Positions 1-8,225 of a stretch of 64,000 nucleotides of DNA are shown here, piece after piece. Below the pieces are notes generated by a model. That model was not told the DNA's origin. It worked only from the letters and a program-made list of their open reading frames with translations, and did not search any database. Origin of the DNA: Aquipuribacter nitratireducens (GTDB lineage Bacteria; Actinomycetota; Actinomycetes; Actinomycetales; JBBAYJ01). The translations under genes were made by a program, and so were the position numbers. The stretch spans positions 186,001 through 250,000 of the forward strand of contig NZ_JBBEOG010000002.1 of NCBI RefSeq assembly GCF_037860835.1. Reading direction: 5' to 3'. Positions within the stretch are counted from its first letter, which is position 1. Each line of letters starts with the position of its first letter.

Positions 1-17
1 AGCAGGGGGTGACGACG

Positions 18-1277
18 ATGTCGACCCGGGGGACCGCCGCCCCGGCGGACCAGCTGACCGTGCGACGGTCGAACCTCAGCCTCGTGCTGCAGCACCTCCG
101 GGACGCCGGACCGCGCTCGCGCGCCCGCATCGCCTCCGACACCGGCCTCAACAAGGCGACGGTGTCGAGCCTCGTGGCGGAGCTCATCGACCGTGGCCTC
201 GTGAGCGAGGGCGAGGTGCAGCGCATCGGCAGCGTCGGGCGCCCCGGGCTCAGCGTCGAGCTCGCCGGCGGCACGGTGGTGGGCGTGGGGGTCGAGGTGA
301 ACGCCGACTTCGTCGACGTCACCGCCCTCGACCTCACCCACAGCGTCGTCCTGTCCGCGCGCACGCCCGCCGACATGCGGGCCCTCGGCGAGGAGCGGGC
401 TCTCGGGCTGCTCGTGCGGTGCCTGCGGGAGGCCTTCGACGCCCTCGCAGGCCGGGGCTGCACCGTGGTCGGGACCACGGTCGCGGTGCCCGCGCTCGTC
501 GACTCCCGTGCCGGTCGGGTGGCGGTGGCGCCGAACCTCGGCTGGACCGACACGCCGCTGGCGGACCGGCTCGCGGTGGCCCTGGCCGGCCACCCCGTGC
601 TCGGGGGCGCCGAGCCGGCCGTGACCGTCGACAACGACGCGAACCTCGGCGCCATCGCGGAGCACGCCCTCGGCGTCGGCCGGGACGCCGACGACCTGGT
701 GTACCTCGCCGGTGAGGTCGGCGTGGGCTGCGGGATGGTCGTCGGGGGCACCCTGGTGCGCGGTGCGACCGGCTTCACCGGCGAGATCGGGCACGCGCCC
801 CTCAACCCGCGCCTGGAGCGCTGCGGCTGCGGCCGGGTCGGGTGCTGGGAGACCCAGGTCGGCCTGGGGGTGCTCCTGCAGGGCTGCGCCCACGGGCCGG
901 ACGACCCGCTGCTCGACCCCGCCGGTGACATCGACTCGCGGCTGGGTCTGGTCCGTGACCGGGCGGCCGCCGACGACGAGCGGACGTGCGAGACCCTCGA
1001 ACGGGTCGGCATCGCGCTCGGGCTGGGCGCCAGCGTGCTCGTCAACATCGTGAACCCCCGGGTGCTCGTGCTCGGCGGCTACTTCGGCCTGCTCGCCCCC
1101 CTGCTGCTGCCCTACGTGGTCGAGACGCTCACGGAGCGGGTGGTGGCCCCGGACGGCGGCGGCGTCGAGGTGCGCGCCTCCGAGCTCGGGTTCGCGGCGG
1201 CGAGCCGCGGCGGCGCGGTCGTCGCCCTCCAGACGGTGTTCGCCGACCCCACGCGGGTGGGGTCACCGGCGGTCTGA
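18..1277 (+). CDS. ROK-family transcriptional regulator
   Basis: An N-terminal winged helix-turn-helix (about residues 12-75, including the segment GLNKATVSSLVAELIDRGLV) precedes a ROK sugar-kinase-like domain. The domain shows the NDAN motif near residue 206, GEIGH near 258 and the ROK zinc motif CGCGRVGC near 270. Proteins of this build are usually repressors that sense a sugar or sugar phosphate. ATG at 18 is preferred over GTG at 9 because AGGGGG at 4-9 sits at good spacing for it. The gene begins at the window edge, so its upstream partner is not visible and the effector is unknown. It converges on the FAD oxidoreductase gene. Confidence 0.9.
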   Translation: MSTRGTAAPADQLTVRRSNLSLVLQHLRDAGPRSRARIASDTGLNKATVSSLVAELIDRGLVSEGEVQRIGSVGRPGLSVELAGGTVVGVGVEVNADFVDVTALDLTHSVVLSARTPADMRALGEERALGLLVRCLREAFDALAGRGCTVVGTTVAVPALVDSRAGRVAVAPNLGWTDTPLADRLAVALAGHPVLGGAEPAVTVDNDANLGAIAEHALGVGRDADDLVYLAGEVGVGCGMVVGGTLVRGATGFTGEIGHAPLNPRLERCGCGRVGCWETQVGLGVLLQGCAHGPDDPLLDPAGDIDSRLGLVRDRAAADDERTCETLERVGIALGLGASVLVNIVNPRVLVLGGYFGLLAPLLLPYVVETLTERVVAPDGGGVEVRASELGFAAASRGGAVVALQTVFADPTRVGSPAV

Positions 1278-1351
1278 ACCGGGTCGCCCAGCAGGAACAG
1301 CAGCCAGATGACCCCGAGCACGGCGGGGAGGACGAGGACGGTGAGCAGCAT
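1112..1351 (-). CDS. possible small membrane protein, antisense to the ROK 3' end
   Basis: An ATG at 1351 opens a 79-residue frame whose first 22 residues are strongly hydrophobic, containing VLVLPAVLGVIWLLFLLG. Nearly all codons in the part lying in the gap between the two convergent genes end in G or C. The remainder lies antisense to the end of the ROK gene and is compositionally ordinary shadow sequence. No good ribosome-binding site is visible. It may be a single-pass membrane peptide, a remnant, or chance. Confidence 0.28.
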   Translation of the reverse strand: MLLTVLVLPAVLGVIWLLFLLGDPVQTAGDPTRVGSANTVWRATTAPPRLAAANPSSEARTSTPPPSGATTRSVSVSTT

Positions 1352-1401
1352 GCGAGCAGGCTGCGCCCACCCCCGGACACAACCCGCCGGACCGCGGTCC
1401 C

Positions 1402-2460
1402 TCAGCCGGCGAGCGCGTCCACCGCGCCGCCGAACACGCGCGGCAGCCTCGATGCCGCAGGCACGAGCGCGCGCCGGAGCCCCGGCACCGACGTGGCCGC
1501 GAGCAGGGTCTCGGTGAGGAGCCGCGGTCGCCGCTCCAGCCGCGCGACCGCCCGCTCGTAGCCCGCCGCGTCGTCGCCGGCCACGCACGCCACCGCCGCC
1601 TCGGCCGCGGCGAGCCCGATCCGCAGGCCCTCCCCGGTGAGGGCGTCCACGTAGCCGGCGGCGTCCCCGACGAGCAGCACCCGGCCGGCGCGTCGCGCCC
1701 GCGCCCGCTGCCGCAGCGGTCCGGCGCCCTGCACCCGGGACGCGGTCGCCCGGCCCGCCAGGCGGGCGGCGAGGCCCGGCAGGCACGCGACGTGCTCGTC
1801 GAAGGAGCGCCGCGCCGTCGACAGCACCGCGACGCCGACGAGGTCGGGGGCGACCGGGGTGACGTACGCCTCGACGTCCCGCGCCCACAGCACGTCGACC
1901 CACGGGGACCACGGCGCGCAGCGGACGTGGCGGCGCAGCCCGTAGCGGGCCGGGCGTGACGGCCGCAGCGGCGTCGCGGCGTCGAGCCCGAGCGCCCGGC
2001 GGGTGGGGGAGTGCAGGCCGTCCGCAGCCAGGCACCAGCGGGCCCGGACGCCGGCGACGCGCACCGACGCCCCGTCCTGCTCCACCGGTCCCGCCCGGGT
2101 GCGCAGCACCCGGACGCCCACGGCCTCCGCGCGCGCCACGAGCGCCCGGGCCAGCACGGTACGGCGCACCCCGAGCCCGGGTCCGCGCGAGAAGTCCGCC
2201 GTCGCGACCGCGCCGGGGCTGAGGTAGCGGATGCCCCGCAGGGGGACGCCGTCGACGCCGGGTCGCAGGTCGACGTCCAGTCGCGCCAGCGCGTCGACCG
2301 TCGCCGGCATGAGTCCCTCGCCGCACGCCTTGTCCGCCGGCAGCCGCCGCGGCTCGACGACGACGACGGACAGCCCGGCCCGGGCCGCTCCCACCGCGCA
2401 GGCGAGGCCCACGGGGCCGCCGCCGACGACGACGACGTCGGTGTCCGGCGGCGCGCTCAC
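1402..2460 (-). CDS. FAD-dependent oxidoreductase, geranylgeranyl-reductase/hydroxylase type (SrsC-like position)
   Basis: This 352-residue flavoprotein has the N-terminal Rossmann FAD motif GGGPVGLA at residues 13-20, the family motif DKACGEGLMP at 43-52, and the second FAD motif GDAAGYVDALTGEG at 265-278. The family covers geranylgeranyl reductases and aromatic hydroxylases acting on lipids or quinones. The GTG start overlaps the stop of the methyltransferase gene by four bases (GTGA), so the two are translationally coupled. It is the last gene of a three-gene operon with a type III polyketide synthase, the arrangement of Streptomyces griseus srsABC, where SrsC hydroxylates a methylated alkylresorcinol. 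Reductase and hydroxylase activities cannot be told apart here. Confidence 0.85.
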   Translation of the reverse strand: MSAPPDTDVVVVGGGPVGLACAVGAARAGLSVVVVEPRRLPADKACGEGLMPATVDALARLDVDLRPGVDGVPLRGIRYLSPGAVATADFSRGPGLGVRRTVLARALVARAEAVGVRVLRTRAGPVEQDGASVRVAGVRARWCLAADGLHSPTRRALGLDAATPLRPSRPARYGLRRHVRCAPWSPWVDVLWARDVEAYVTPVAPDLVGVAVLSTARRSFDEHVACLPGLAARLAGRATASRVQGAGPLRQRARARRAGRVLLVGDAAGYVDALTGEGLRIGLAAAEAAVACVAGDDAAGYERAVARLERRPRLLTETLLAATSVPGLRRALVPAASRLPRVFGGAVDALAG

Positions 2461-3002
2461 GCGGTGCCCGACCGGCTGCCCGGTGGGCCGGCGAGCTCGG
2501 CGAGGGCCGCCTCCTCCACCCGGACGCGGTGACGGAGCAGGACGAGGTCGAGCACCGTGAAGCCGATCGCGGTGCACCACGCGGTGTGGACGAGGGGCAG
2601 CGCGAGGCCCTCGAGGACGACCGCGACGTAGTTCGGGTGCCGCAGGCGCCGGTACGGTCCGCGCGTCACGAGCGGCAGGCCCGGGACGACGACGACGCGC
2701 GTGTTCCACTGCGGCCCCAGGGAGCGGATGCACCACCACCGCAGGGCGTGGGCGGCGACGAGGGCGACGAGCGCCGCGGCGCCGAGCCCGGGCAGGAAGG
2801 GCCGGTCGAGCAGGAGCACCTCCAGCGGCGCGGCCACGAGCAGGGCCGTGTGGAGCGCGACCATCACGGGGTAGTGGCCCGCGCCGCGTTCCACACCCCC
2901 GCGCTCCCGCGCCCACTGCAGGTGCCGTCGGGCGACGGACAGCTCGACGAACCGGGCGACGACGACGAGCCCGACCAGCCCGAGGTACCAGACCTCGCTC
3001 AC
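2457..3002 (-). CDS. isoprenylcysteine carboxyl methyltransferase family protein (SrsB/BpsB-like)
   Basis: This 181-residue integral membrane protein has about five hydrophobic segments and the family's SAM-binding signature RGPYRRLRHPNYVAVVLEG around residues 114-132, followed by a conserved charged tail. Members beside type III polyketide synthases O-methylate the phenolic lipid or pyrone product (SrsB in S. griseus, BpsB in Bacillus subtilis). The GTG at 3002 follows the polyketide synthase stop by seven bases, and the gene overlaps the flavoprotein gene by four bases. A role in methylating the product of the neighbouring synthase is inferred from context. Confidence 0.85.
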   Translation of the reverse strand: MSEVWYLGLVGLVVVARFVELSVARRHLQWARERGGVERGAGHYPVMVALHTALLVAAPLEVLLLDRPFLPGLGAAALVALVAAHALRWWCIRSLGPQWNTRVVVVPGLPLVTRGPYRRLRHPNYVAVVLEGLALPLVHTAWCTAIGFTVLDLVLLRHRVRVEEAALAELAGPPGSRSGTA

Positions 3003-3009
3003 GACGCGC

Positions 3010-4098
3010 TCACCACTGCAGCAGCACGAGCTCGGCGCAGAAGCCGGGGCCCATGGCGAGCAGCAGCCCGTGGCTGCCGGGGGGCGGCGTGCGCTCCCGC
3101 AGGGTCGCCTCCAGCACGTGGAGGACGGACGCGCTCGACAGGTTGCCGACGGCGGCGAGCGAGCGCCACGTGAGCGCCAGCGCGTCGTCGTCCAGGGCGA
3201 GGGTCTCCTCCATGGCGCGGAGCACCTTCGGGCCGCCGGGGTGGGCGACCCACGTCGTGACGTCGGCGAGGTCGAGGTGGTGGTCGGCGAGGAAGGTCTT
3301 GACGTCGTCGCCGAGGTGCTCGCGCACGAGGTCCGGCACACCCGCGTCGAGGACGATCCGGAACCCGCTCGTGCCGATGTCCCAGCCCATCGTCCGCTCC
3401 GTGCCGGGGTACAGCCGGCTGCGGGTGGCGATCACGCGCGGCACGCCGCCCGGCAGACGGTCCGCGTCGGCGCCGCCGCGCAGCACGACCGCGGCGGCGC
3501 CGTCACCGAAGAGGCCGCTCGCCACGAGGTTCGCGCGGGACGCGTCGTCGGCCTGGAGGGTGAGGGAGCACAGCTCGACCGAGAGCAGCAGCGCGACCCG
3601 GTCGGCGCCGCCGGAGAGGTGGTCGTGGAGCCGCGCCACCCCGGCCGCCCCGGCGACGCAGCCGAGGCCGAACACCGGTAGCCGCTTGACGTCGGGGCGC
3701 AGCCCGAGCCGGTGGACGAGCCGGGCCTCGAGGGACGGGACGGCGAGCCCGGTGACGGTCGTCGACATCACGACGTCGACGTCCTCGGGCGTGCACCCCG
3801 CCGCCTCGAGCGCCTCCCGGGCGGCGCGCTCGGCGAGCGCGAGCGCCTCCGTCACGAAGACGTCGTTGCTGGCGCTGAACCCGCCGAGGTCCCGGTACTC
3901 GCCCAGCGGACGGACGAGGTGCCGGGTCCGTACTCCCGCGGAGGCGTGCACCTGGGCGAGCAGCGCGCGGGCGCGCGGGTCGGCCCCGGCGCCGCCGAGG
4001 ACGACGTCGGCGAGCTCCGCCGTGATGTCGTCCTGGTCGTAGACGTGCGGAGGCACCACGCCCCGCGCGGACAGGACCGCGGTTCCGGCGCCAGGCAT
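3010..4098 (-). CDS. type III polyketide synthase
   Basis: This 362-residue chalcone/stilbene-synthase-family enzyme has the full catalytic triad: Cys147 in FGLGCVAG, His286 in VAHPGGPK and Asn319 in GNLSSAS. The family decarboxylatively condenses a starter acyl-CoA with malonyl-CoA units and cyclises the product to resorcinols, pyrones or naphthols. The methyltransferase and flavoprotein genes follow in tight operon order, suggesting a methylated and oxidised phenolic lipid or alkylquinone. ATG at 4098 is chosen because a -10-like TACCGT lies six bases upstream, consistent with a leaderless mRNA. Starter unit and chain length cannot be read from the sequence. Confidence 0.93.
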   Translation of the reverse strand: MPGAGTAVLSARGVVPPHVYDQDDITAELADVVLGGAGADPRARALLAQVHASAGVRTRHLVRPLGEYRDLGGFSASNDVFVTEALALAERAAREALEAAGCTPEDVDVVMSTTVTGLAVPSLEARLVHRLGLRPDVKRLPVFGLGCVAGAAGVARLHDHLSGGADRVALLLSVELCSLTLQADDASRANLVASGLFGDGAAAVVLRGGADADRLPGGVPRVIATRSRLYPGTERTMGWDIGTSGFRIVLDAGVPDLVREHLGDDVKTFLADHHLDLADVTTWVAHPGGPKVLRAMEETLALDDDALALTWRSLAAVGNLSSASVLHVLEATLRERTPPPGSHGLLLAMGPGFCAELVLLQW

Positions 4099-4104
4099 GA
4101 CGGC

Positions 4105-4110
4105 ACGGTA
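4105..4110 (-). promoter_or_regulatory. -10 element, leaderless promoter of the type III PKS operon
   Basis: TACCGT on the minus strand ends six bases before the ATG at 4098. No Shine-Dalgarno sequence is seen between them. Confidence 0.5.
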
Positions 4111-4173
4111 GGCCGCCCCGACGGCCCCCGCCCGTGGTGGCGCGGGGCAGGCGCGGCGGCCAGGGTGGGCTCC

Positions 4174-5037
4174 GTGGCGTGGACGGACCTGCCGGCACCG
4201 ACGCGGCGCCGCGGTCGGCGGCCCCTCGCGGGGCTCCTCCGGGCGTCGCACCCGGGCCCGTCCGTGGCCGTCACCGGGTTCGCGTTCGCGTGGGCGCTGC
4301 TCGGCGCCGGCGCCCCCACGGGCACCGCCCTGCTCGTCGCCGCCGCGGTCCTCGCCGGTCAGCTGTCGGTCGGCTGGTGCAACGACTGGGTCGACGCCGG
4401 TCGGGACCGCCGCGCGGGCCGGGCCACCAAGCCGGTGGTCGCCGGGCTCGTCGGCCGCCGCCTCGTCGGGCTGGCCGCCCTCACCGCGCTCGCGGCGTGC
4501 GTCGGGCTGTCGCTGCTGCTCGGGCCCACGGCCGCCGCGGTCCACCTCGTCGCGGTCGCCTCCGCGTGGGCGTACGACGTCGGCGTGAAGGCGACCCCCC
4601 TGAGCCCCCTGCCGTACGCGGTGTCGTTCGGGCTGCTGCCCGCCGTCGCCACGCAGGCGGTCGACGGCACGTGGCCGCCGCCGCACCTGCTCGTCACCAC
4701 CGCGCTGCTGGGGGTCGCGGCGCACTTCGCCAACACCGTGCCCGACGCCGCCGGCGACGCGAGGGTCGGCGTCCGCGGGCTGCCGCAGCGGCTCGGCCCC
4801 CGCGCCTCGGTGGTGGTGGCGGCCCTCGCGCTGGCCGGCGGGGCGCTCGTCCTGCTCCTCGCGTCCCCCCGGCCGACCGGTCCGACGCTCGCCGACGGGC
4901 TTCTCGGCGTCGCCGTCGTCCTCGCGGGGGTCGGGGCGGTCGCGGCGCTGCGGCCCGCCGCGCGCCGCGGGCGCGAGGTGTTCTGGGGGGTGGTGGGGTC
5001 GGCGGGGCTCGTCGTCCTCGCAGTGCTGGTCGGGTGA
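4174..5037 (+). CDS. UbiA-family prenyltransferase
   Basis: This 287-residue membrane protein has the two aspartate-rich motifs of UbiA enzymes, NDWVDAGRD at residues 70-78 and DAAGD at 191-195, set among about eight hydrophobic helices. The family transfers a polyprenyl chain to an aromatic acceptor such as a quinone ring. It is divergent from the polyketide synthase gene across about 75 bases, so the acceptor may be the phenolic product of that operon. GTG at 4174 is favoured because CAGGGT ends seven bases upstream. GTG at 4165 in the same frame is an alternative. Confidence 0.88.
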   Translation: MAWTDLPAPTRRRGRRPLAGLLRASHPGPSVAVTGFAFAWALLGAGAPTGTALLVAAAVLAGQLSVGWCNDWVDAGRDRRAGRATKPVVAGLVGRRLVGLAALTALAACVGLSLLLGPTAAAVHLVAVASAWAYDVGVKATPLSPLPYAVSFGLLPAVATQAVDGTWPPPHLLVTTALLGVAAHFANTVPDAAGDARVGVRGLPQRLGPRASVVVAALALAGGALVLLLASPRPTGPTLADGLLGVAVVLAGVGAVAALRPAARRGREVFWGVVGSAGLVVLAVLVG

Positions 5038-5042
5038 CGCCC

Positions 5043-5056
5043 GGAGGTCGACCTCC
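5043..5056. other. 14-bp perfect palindrome after the UbiA gene
   Basis: GGAGGTCGACCTCC is a perfect palindrome five bases after the UbiA stop and 33 bases before the cyclase start. It could be a regulator site or a small 3' hairpin. There is no U-run. Confidence 0.3.
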
Positions 5057-5088
5057 ACCCGGACGGGTCTCGCGCCGATGGACCTGTC

Positions 5089-6768
5089 GTGGGCGTGACC
5101 GGGGACCGGCGACGCCGGAGGAGGGACCGGTCGAGCGCGGCCGGCGTGGCCGCGGCCACGACCGTCGTGGCGCTGGCCGCGGGTCTCGCCTTCGGCGCAC
5201 TCGTGCACGCCCTGCCGGAGGAGCGCTTCGCCACGCTCGTCGTCGACGACCTCGTCCAGCTGGTCGCGCCGCTGCTCGCCGTCGTCGCGTGCGCCCGGAC
5301 GGCCCGCCGGGTCGGCTCGCACGCCGACGCCCGGCTGTGGCGCTGGCTGCTGGCGGCCTGCGCCTCGTGGGGGGCGGGACAGCTCGTGTGGTGCGGCTAC
5401 GAGCTCGTGCTGCGCGTCGAGCCGCCGTTCCCCTCGGTCGCCGACGTCGGGTTCCTCGGCTTCCCCGTGCTCGCGGCCGTCGGCCTGCTGCGCTGGCTCG
5501 CGCGCGACGGGCAGGTGAGTGCCTCCGCGCGCGACCTGCTCGACGGGTCGGTGACCGCGGGGGCGCTGCTCATGGTGTCGTGGCAGTCCGGGCTCGGTGA
5601 CGTCGTCGCCGCCACCGGCTGGTCACCGGGCCTCGCGCTGGCCACCGCCTACCCCCTCGGCGACGTGGTGTCGGCGACGGCGGTCCTGCTGGTCCTCGCC
5701 CGCTCGGGCCTCGGTCGCCGGCCGTGGCTGCTGCCGCTCGCGCTGGGCCTGCTGAGCCTCGCCGTCGCGGACTCCGCCTACGTCTACCTCGAGGCCGCCG
5801 GCGGCTACGCCACCGGCAGCGCCGTGAGCGCCGGCTGGGTGACGGGCTTCCTGCTCGTCGCGGCCGCGGCGGCGGCCGTCCCCGCGGCAGGCGGGCAGGA
5901 CGGCGCGGGCGGCGGGCGGCGGCTGGCGGACGGGCTGTTCCACCTGCCCTACGTCGCGGCCGGCCTCGCGCTCGCGCCCCTCGGCGTCGCCGCTGCGGCC
6001 GGCCGCCCGACGTCCGCGTCGGCGTCCCTGCTCGCCGGGGTGCTGTTCGCGCTCGTCATGGTGCGGCAGTACCTCGTGCTGCGCGAGAACCGCAGCCTGC
6101 TCGTGCGGCTGCGGGCCCGGGAGGCGGCGCTCGCGCACGAGGTGATGCACGACGCCCTCACCGGTCTCGCCAACCGCGCCATGCTGCTGGGACGTCTCGA
6201 CCAGCTGCTCGCCCAGCACGCCCGCGACGGGCGCGGGCTCGTCCTCGTCTTCTGCGACCTCGACGGGTTCAAGGCGGTCAACGACGGCCACGGCCACCTC
6301 GCCGGCGACGCGGTGCTCCGGGAGACCGCGACCCGCCTGCGGGCGGTCCTCCGTGCCTCCGACACCGTCGCGCGGCTCGGCGGGGACGAGTTCGCCGTGC
6401 TCCTCGAGCCGCCGCACGAGGACCCGCTCGAGCTCGCGGCGCGCCTGGTGGCGGCGGTCGCACGGCCGGTGCCCCTCGACAGCGGCGGGCTGGTCGGCGG
6501 CGGGGCCGGGCTCGCCCCGCAGGTGTCGGTCGGCGTGAGCGTCGGGGTCGCGCTGGTGCGGCCCGGGGCCCCGGCGCGACTGGCGGCCCGCGAGATCCTC
6601 GTCGCGGCCGACACCGCGATGTACTCGGCGAAGAGCGGGACGAGGCAGGCGGGGGCGGACCGCGCGGAGAACCGCACGGAGAACCGTGCGGAGAACCGTG
6701 CGGTCCTCGTCGAGATCGACGAGGACCGCACGGGTCGCGTCGACGGCCTCGCGCCGGCGGCGCGCTAG
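5089..6768 (+). CDS. membrane-anchored diguanylate cyclase (GGDEF)
   Basis: This 559-residue protein has about nine hydrophobic helices over residues 15-330, then a linker helix and a GGDEF domain with an intact GGDEF at 431-435. It should make cyclic di-GMP from two GTP. The product-inhibition I-site RASD lies at 422-425, exactly five residues before GGDEF, so feedback inhibition is expected. No EAL domain is present. The C-terminus carries a short tandem repeat of the unit ENRx. GTG at 5089 and GTG at 5095 are both possible starts. The gene lies 51 bases after the UbiA gene on the same strand, so co-transcription is possible. Confidence 0.93.
   Translation: MGVTGDRRRRRRDRSSAAGVAAATTVVALAAGLAFGALVHALPEERFATLVVDDLVQLVAPLLAVVACARTARRVGSHADARLWRWLLAACASWGAGQLVWCGYELVLRVEPPFPSVADVGFLGFPVLAAVGLLRWLARDGQVSASARDLLDGSVTAGALLMVSWQSGLGDVVAATGWSPGLALATAYPLGDVVSATAVLLVLARSGLGRRPWLLPLALGLLSLAVADSAYVYLEAAGGYATGSAVSAGWVTGFLLVAAAAAAVPAAGGQDGAGGGRRLADGLFHLPYVAAGLALAPLGVAAAAGRPTSASASLLAGVLFALVMVRQYLVLRENRSLLVRLRAREAALAHEVMHDALTGLANRAMLLGRLDQLLAQHARDGRGLVLVFCDLDGFKAVNDGHGHLAGDAVLRETATRLRAVLRASDTVARLGGDEFAVLLEPPHEDPLELAARLVAAVARPVPLDSGGLVGGGAGLAPQVSVGVSVGVALVRPGAPARLAAREILVAADTAMYSAKSGTRQAGADRAENRTENRAENRAVLVEIDEDRTGRVDGLAPAAR
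6665..6700 (+). repeat. 12-bp tandem repeat, three copies, in the GGDEF gene 3' end
   Basis: Three consecutive near-identical copies of CGGAGAACCGTG (first copy ending CA) encode repeated E-N-R units just after the GGDEF domain. The in-frame 12-bp unit makes copy-number change tolerable. Confidence 0.8.
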
Positions 6769-6812
6769 GCGCCCGACCGGCGCACGGCCGCGCGGGGGTC
6801 GGACGCGAGGGG

Positions 6813-7094
6813 TCAGACCAGCGCCGGCTCGGTGCTGCGGGCGGCGCCGGCGAGGCCCGTCATGCCGCGGACGGCGCGGTGGGCGACCGCGGCGGCGACG
6901 AGGGTGAACGCGCGCAGGCGCGCCACGACGGGCTCCGTCGCGTCGAGCATGACGCCGACGACCACGGGCCGGACGCCGACGACCGCGGCGCGGTCGGCCA
7001 GCGCGAACAGCGTGGCGGCGTGGGCGTCGAGACCGTCGCGCTCGACGGCCTCCGCGAGGTCGGTGACGGCGGCGGGGGTGAAGCTGCGGTCCAT
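6813..7094 (-). CDS. small conserved-looking protein of unknown function
   Basis: This 93-residue protein has no recognised domain. It is rich in alanine and valine, with two moderately hydrophobic stretches (DRAAVVGVRPVVVGVML and AFTLVAAAVAHRAV). ATG at 7094 is supported by AGAGGAG eight bases upstream, one of the clearer ribosome-binding sites in this region. It is divergent from the LysR gene across a 175-base gap that is unusually A/T-rich near the LysR start. LysR-type regulators often control the divergent neighbour, so this is a candidate target. Confidence 0.65.
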   Translation of the reverse strand: MDRSFTPAAVTDLAEAVERDGLDAHAATLFALADRAAVVGVRPVVVGVMLDATEPVVARLRAFTLVAAAVAHRAVRGMTGLAGAARSTEPALV

Positions 7095-7255
7095 GGTCTG
7101 GCTCCTCTCGGGCGTCGGGTCCGGCAGCGGTGGCGGACGGGTGTCTCTGTGCAGGTCAGGCTGGTGTTCCGGGGTGCCCGGGGCGGCCTGTGCCACAAAG
7201 GTACGGAGGGCAACGCCATTACGTCCAACGATGCTTTTTCATGATCCTGATCGCG

Positions 7256-7261
7256 TATGCT
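7256..7261 (+). promoter_or_regulatory. -10 element, leaderless promoter of the LysR gene
   Basis: TATGCT ends eight bases before the GTG at 7270 in a locally A/T-rich patch (7210-7270). That patch also holds CAACGATG at 7226-7233, the inverse of CATCGTTG at 8216-8223 near the next gene's start. Confidence 0.5.
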
Positions 7262-7269
7262 TATCGTTC

Positions 7270-8214
7270 GTGACGACCTCCTCGCGTTCGTTCGACGATG
7301 TCCAGGTCCGGCACCTGCGGGCGCTCGTGGCGGTGGCCGAGGAGGGGTCGTTCCGGGGTGCGGGGCACCTGCTCGGCTACAGCCAGTCCGCGATCAGCCA
7401 GCAGGTCGCCGGGTTGGAGCGGGCCGTCGGCATGGCGGTCTTCGACCGACCGGGTGGACCGCGACCGCCGACCCTCACACCGGCCGGGCGCCTCCTGCTG
7501 CGGCACGCCACCGCGGTGCTCGACCGGCTCGCCGCCGCCGCCGAGGAGGTCGAGCAGCTGCGGCAGGGCACGAGCGGGCGCCTGGTCATCGGCACGTTCC
7601 AGTCCGTGTCCGTGCAGCTGCTGCCGGAGCTGCTCGGCCGGCTCCGTGCGGACGTGCCGGGCCTCGACGTCCGGTTGTTCGAGGAGGAGGTCGTCGACCT
7701 CGTCGACCGGGTCGCCGCCGACGAGCTCGACCTCGCCTTCGTCGTCGGCCCGGTCGACGACTCCCGCGTCGAGCACGTGCTCGTGCGCCAGGACCCGCTG
7801 CGGGTCGTCGTCCCGCTCGCGTGGGCGGACCCCGGGGCGCGGAGCTTCCCGCTCGACGAGCTGCGGGGACGGCCCATGATCGGGCAGAGCGTCATGGACA
7901 GCTACCAGCGGCGCATCGACGCCGCGTTGCAGGCGGCGGGCGTGGACCCCGCGTACGTGTTCCGCACGAACGACAACGGCGCCGTGCAGGCCATGGTCCG
8001 CGCCGGGATCGGCGCCTCGGTCATGCCGGAGCTCGCCGTCGACCTCGACGACGACGGCGTCCGCGTGCTCGCGCCGGAGCCGGCACTGCCCCTGCGCGAC
8101 GTGGAGCTCGTGTGGCGGCGGGGGCGGACGCAGTCCGCGGCCGCACGGCGCTTCGTCGAGCTCGCGGCGTCCGCCGTCGGCGGAACCCCTGGTGCAACGG
8201 ATGTAACGGAGTAA
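7270..8214 (+). CDS. LysR-family transcriptional regulator
   Basis: This 314-residue protein has the N-terminal LysR helix-turn-helix (residues 11-70, including GYSQSAISQQVAGLE) followed by a periplasmic-binding-like effector domain starting near SGRLVIGTFQSVS. LysR proteins usually act as tetramers that sense a small metabolite and control a divergent or downstream gene plus themselves. Its neighbours are a small unknown protein (divergent) and a putative RHH protein starting 10 bases downstream. GTG at 7270 fits the frame where homology begins. No ligand can be deduced. Confidence 0.92.
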   Translation: MTTSSRSFDDVQVRHLRALVAVAEEGSFRGAGHLLGYSQSAISQQVAGLERAVGMAVFDRPGGPRPPTLTPAGRLLLRHATAVLDRLAAAAEEVEQLRQGTSGRLVIGTFQSVSVQLLPELLGRLRADVPGLDVRLFEEEVVDLVDRVAADELDLAFVVGPVDDSRVEHVLVRQDPLRVVVPLAWADPGARSFPLDELRGRPMIGQSVMDSYQRRIDAALQAAGVDPAYVFRTNDNGAVQAMVRAGIGASVMPELAVDLDDDGVRVLAPEPALPLRDVELVWRRGRTQSAAARRFVELAASAVGGTPGATDVTE

Positions 8215-8225
8215 TCATCGTTGCA
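8193..8225. promoter_or_regulatory. inverted repeat TGCAACG / CGTTGCA across the RHH-like gene start
   Basis: TGCAACG at 8193-8199 and CGTTGCA at 8219-8225 form a perfect 7-bp inverted repeat spaced by 19 bases. It spans the LysR stop codon and includes the A of the next ATG. A related CAACGATG lies in the LysR promoter. It could be an operator for either regulator, or an RNA hairpin that hides the start codon. Confidence 0.4.

Noticed and set aside
9-1277. Calling the ROK protein a glucokinase
   Set aside because: The N-terminal winged helix-turn-helix marks it as a regulator of the NagC/XylR type rather than a stand-alone kinase.
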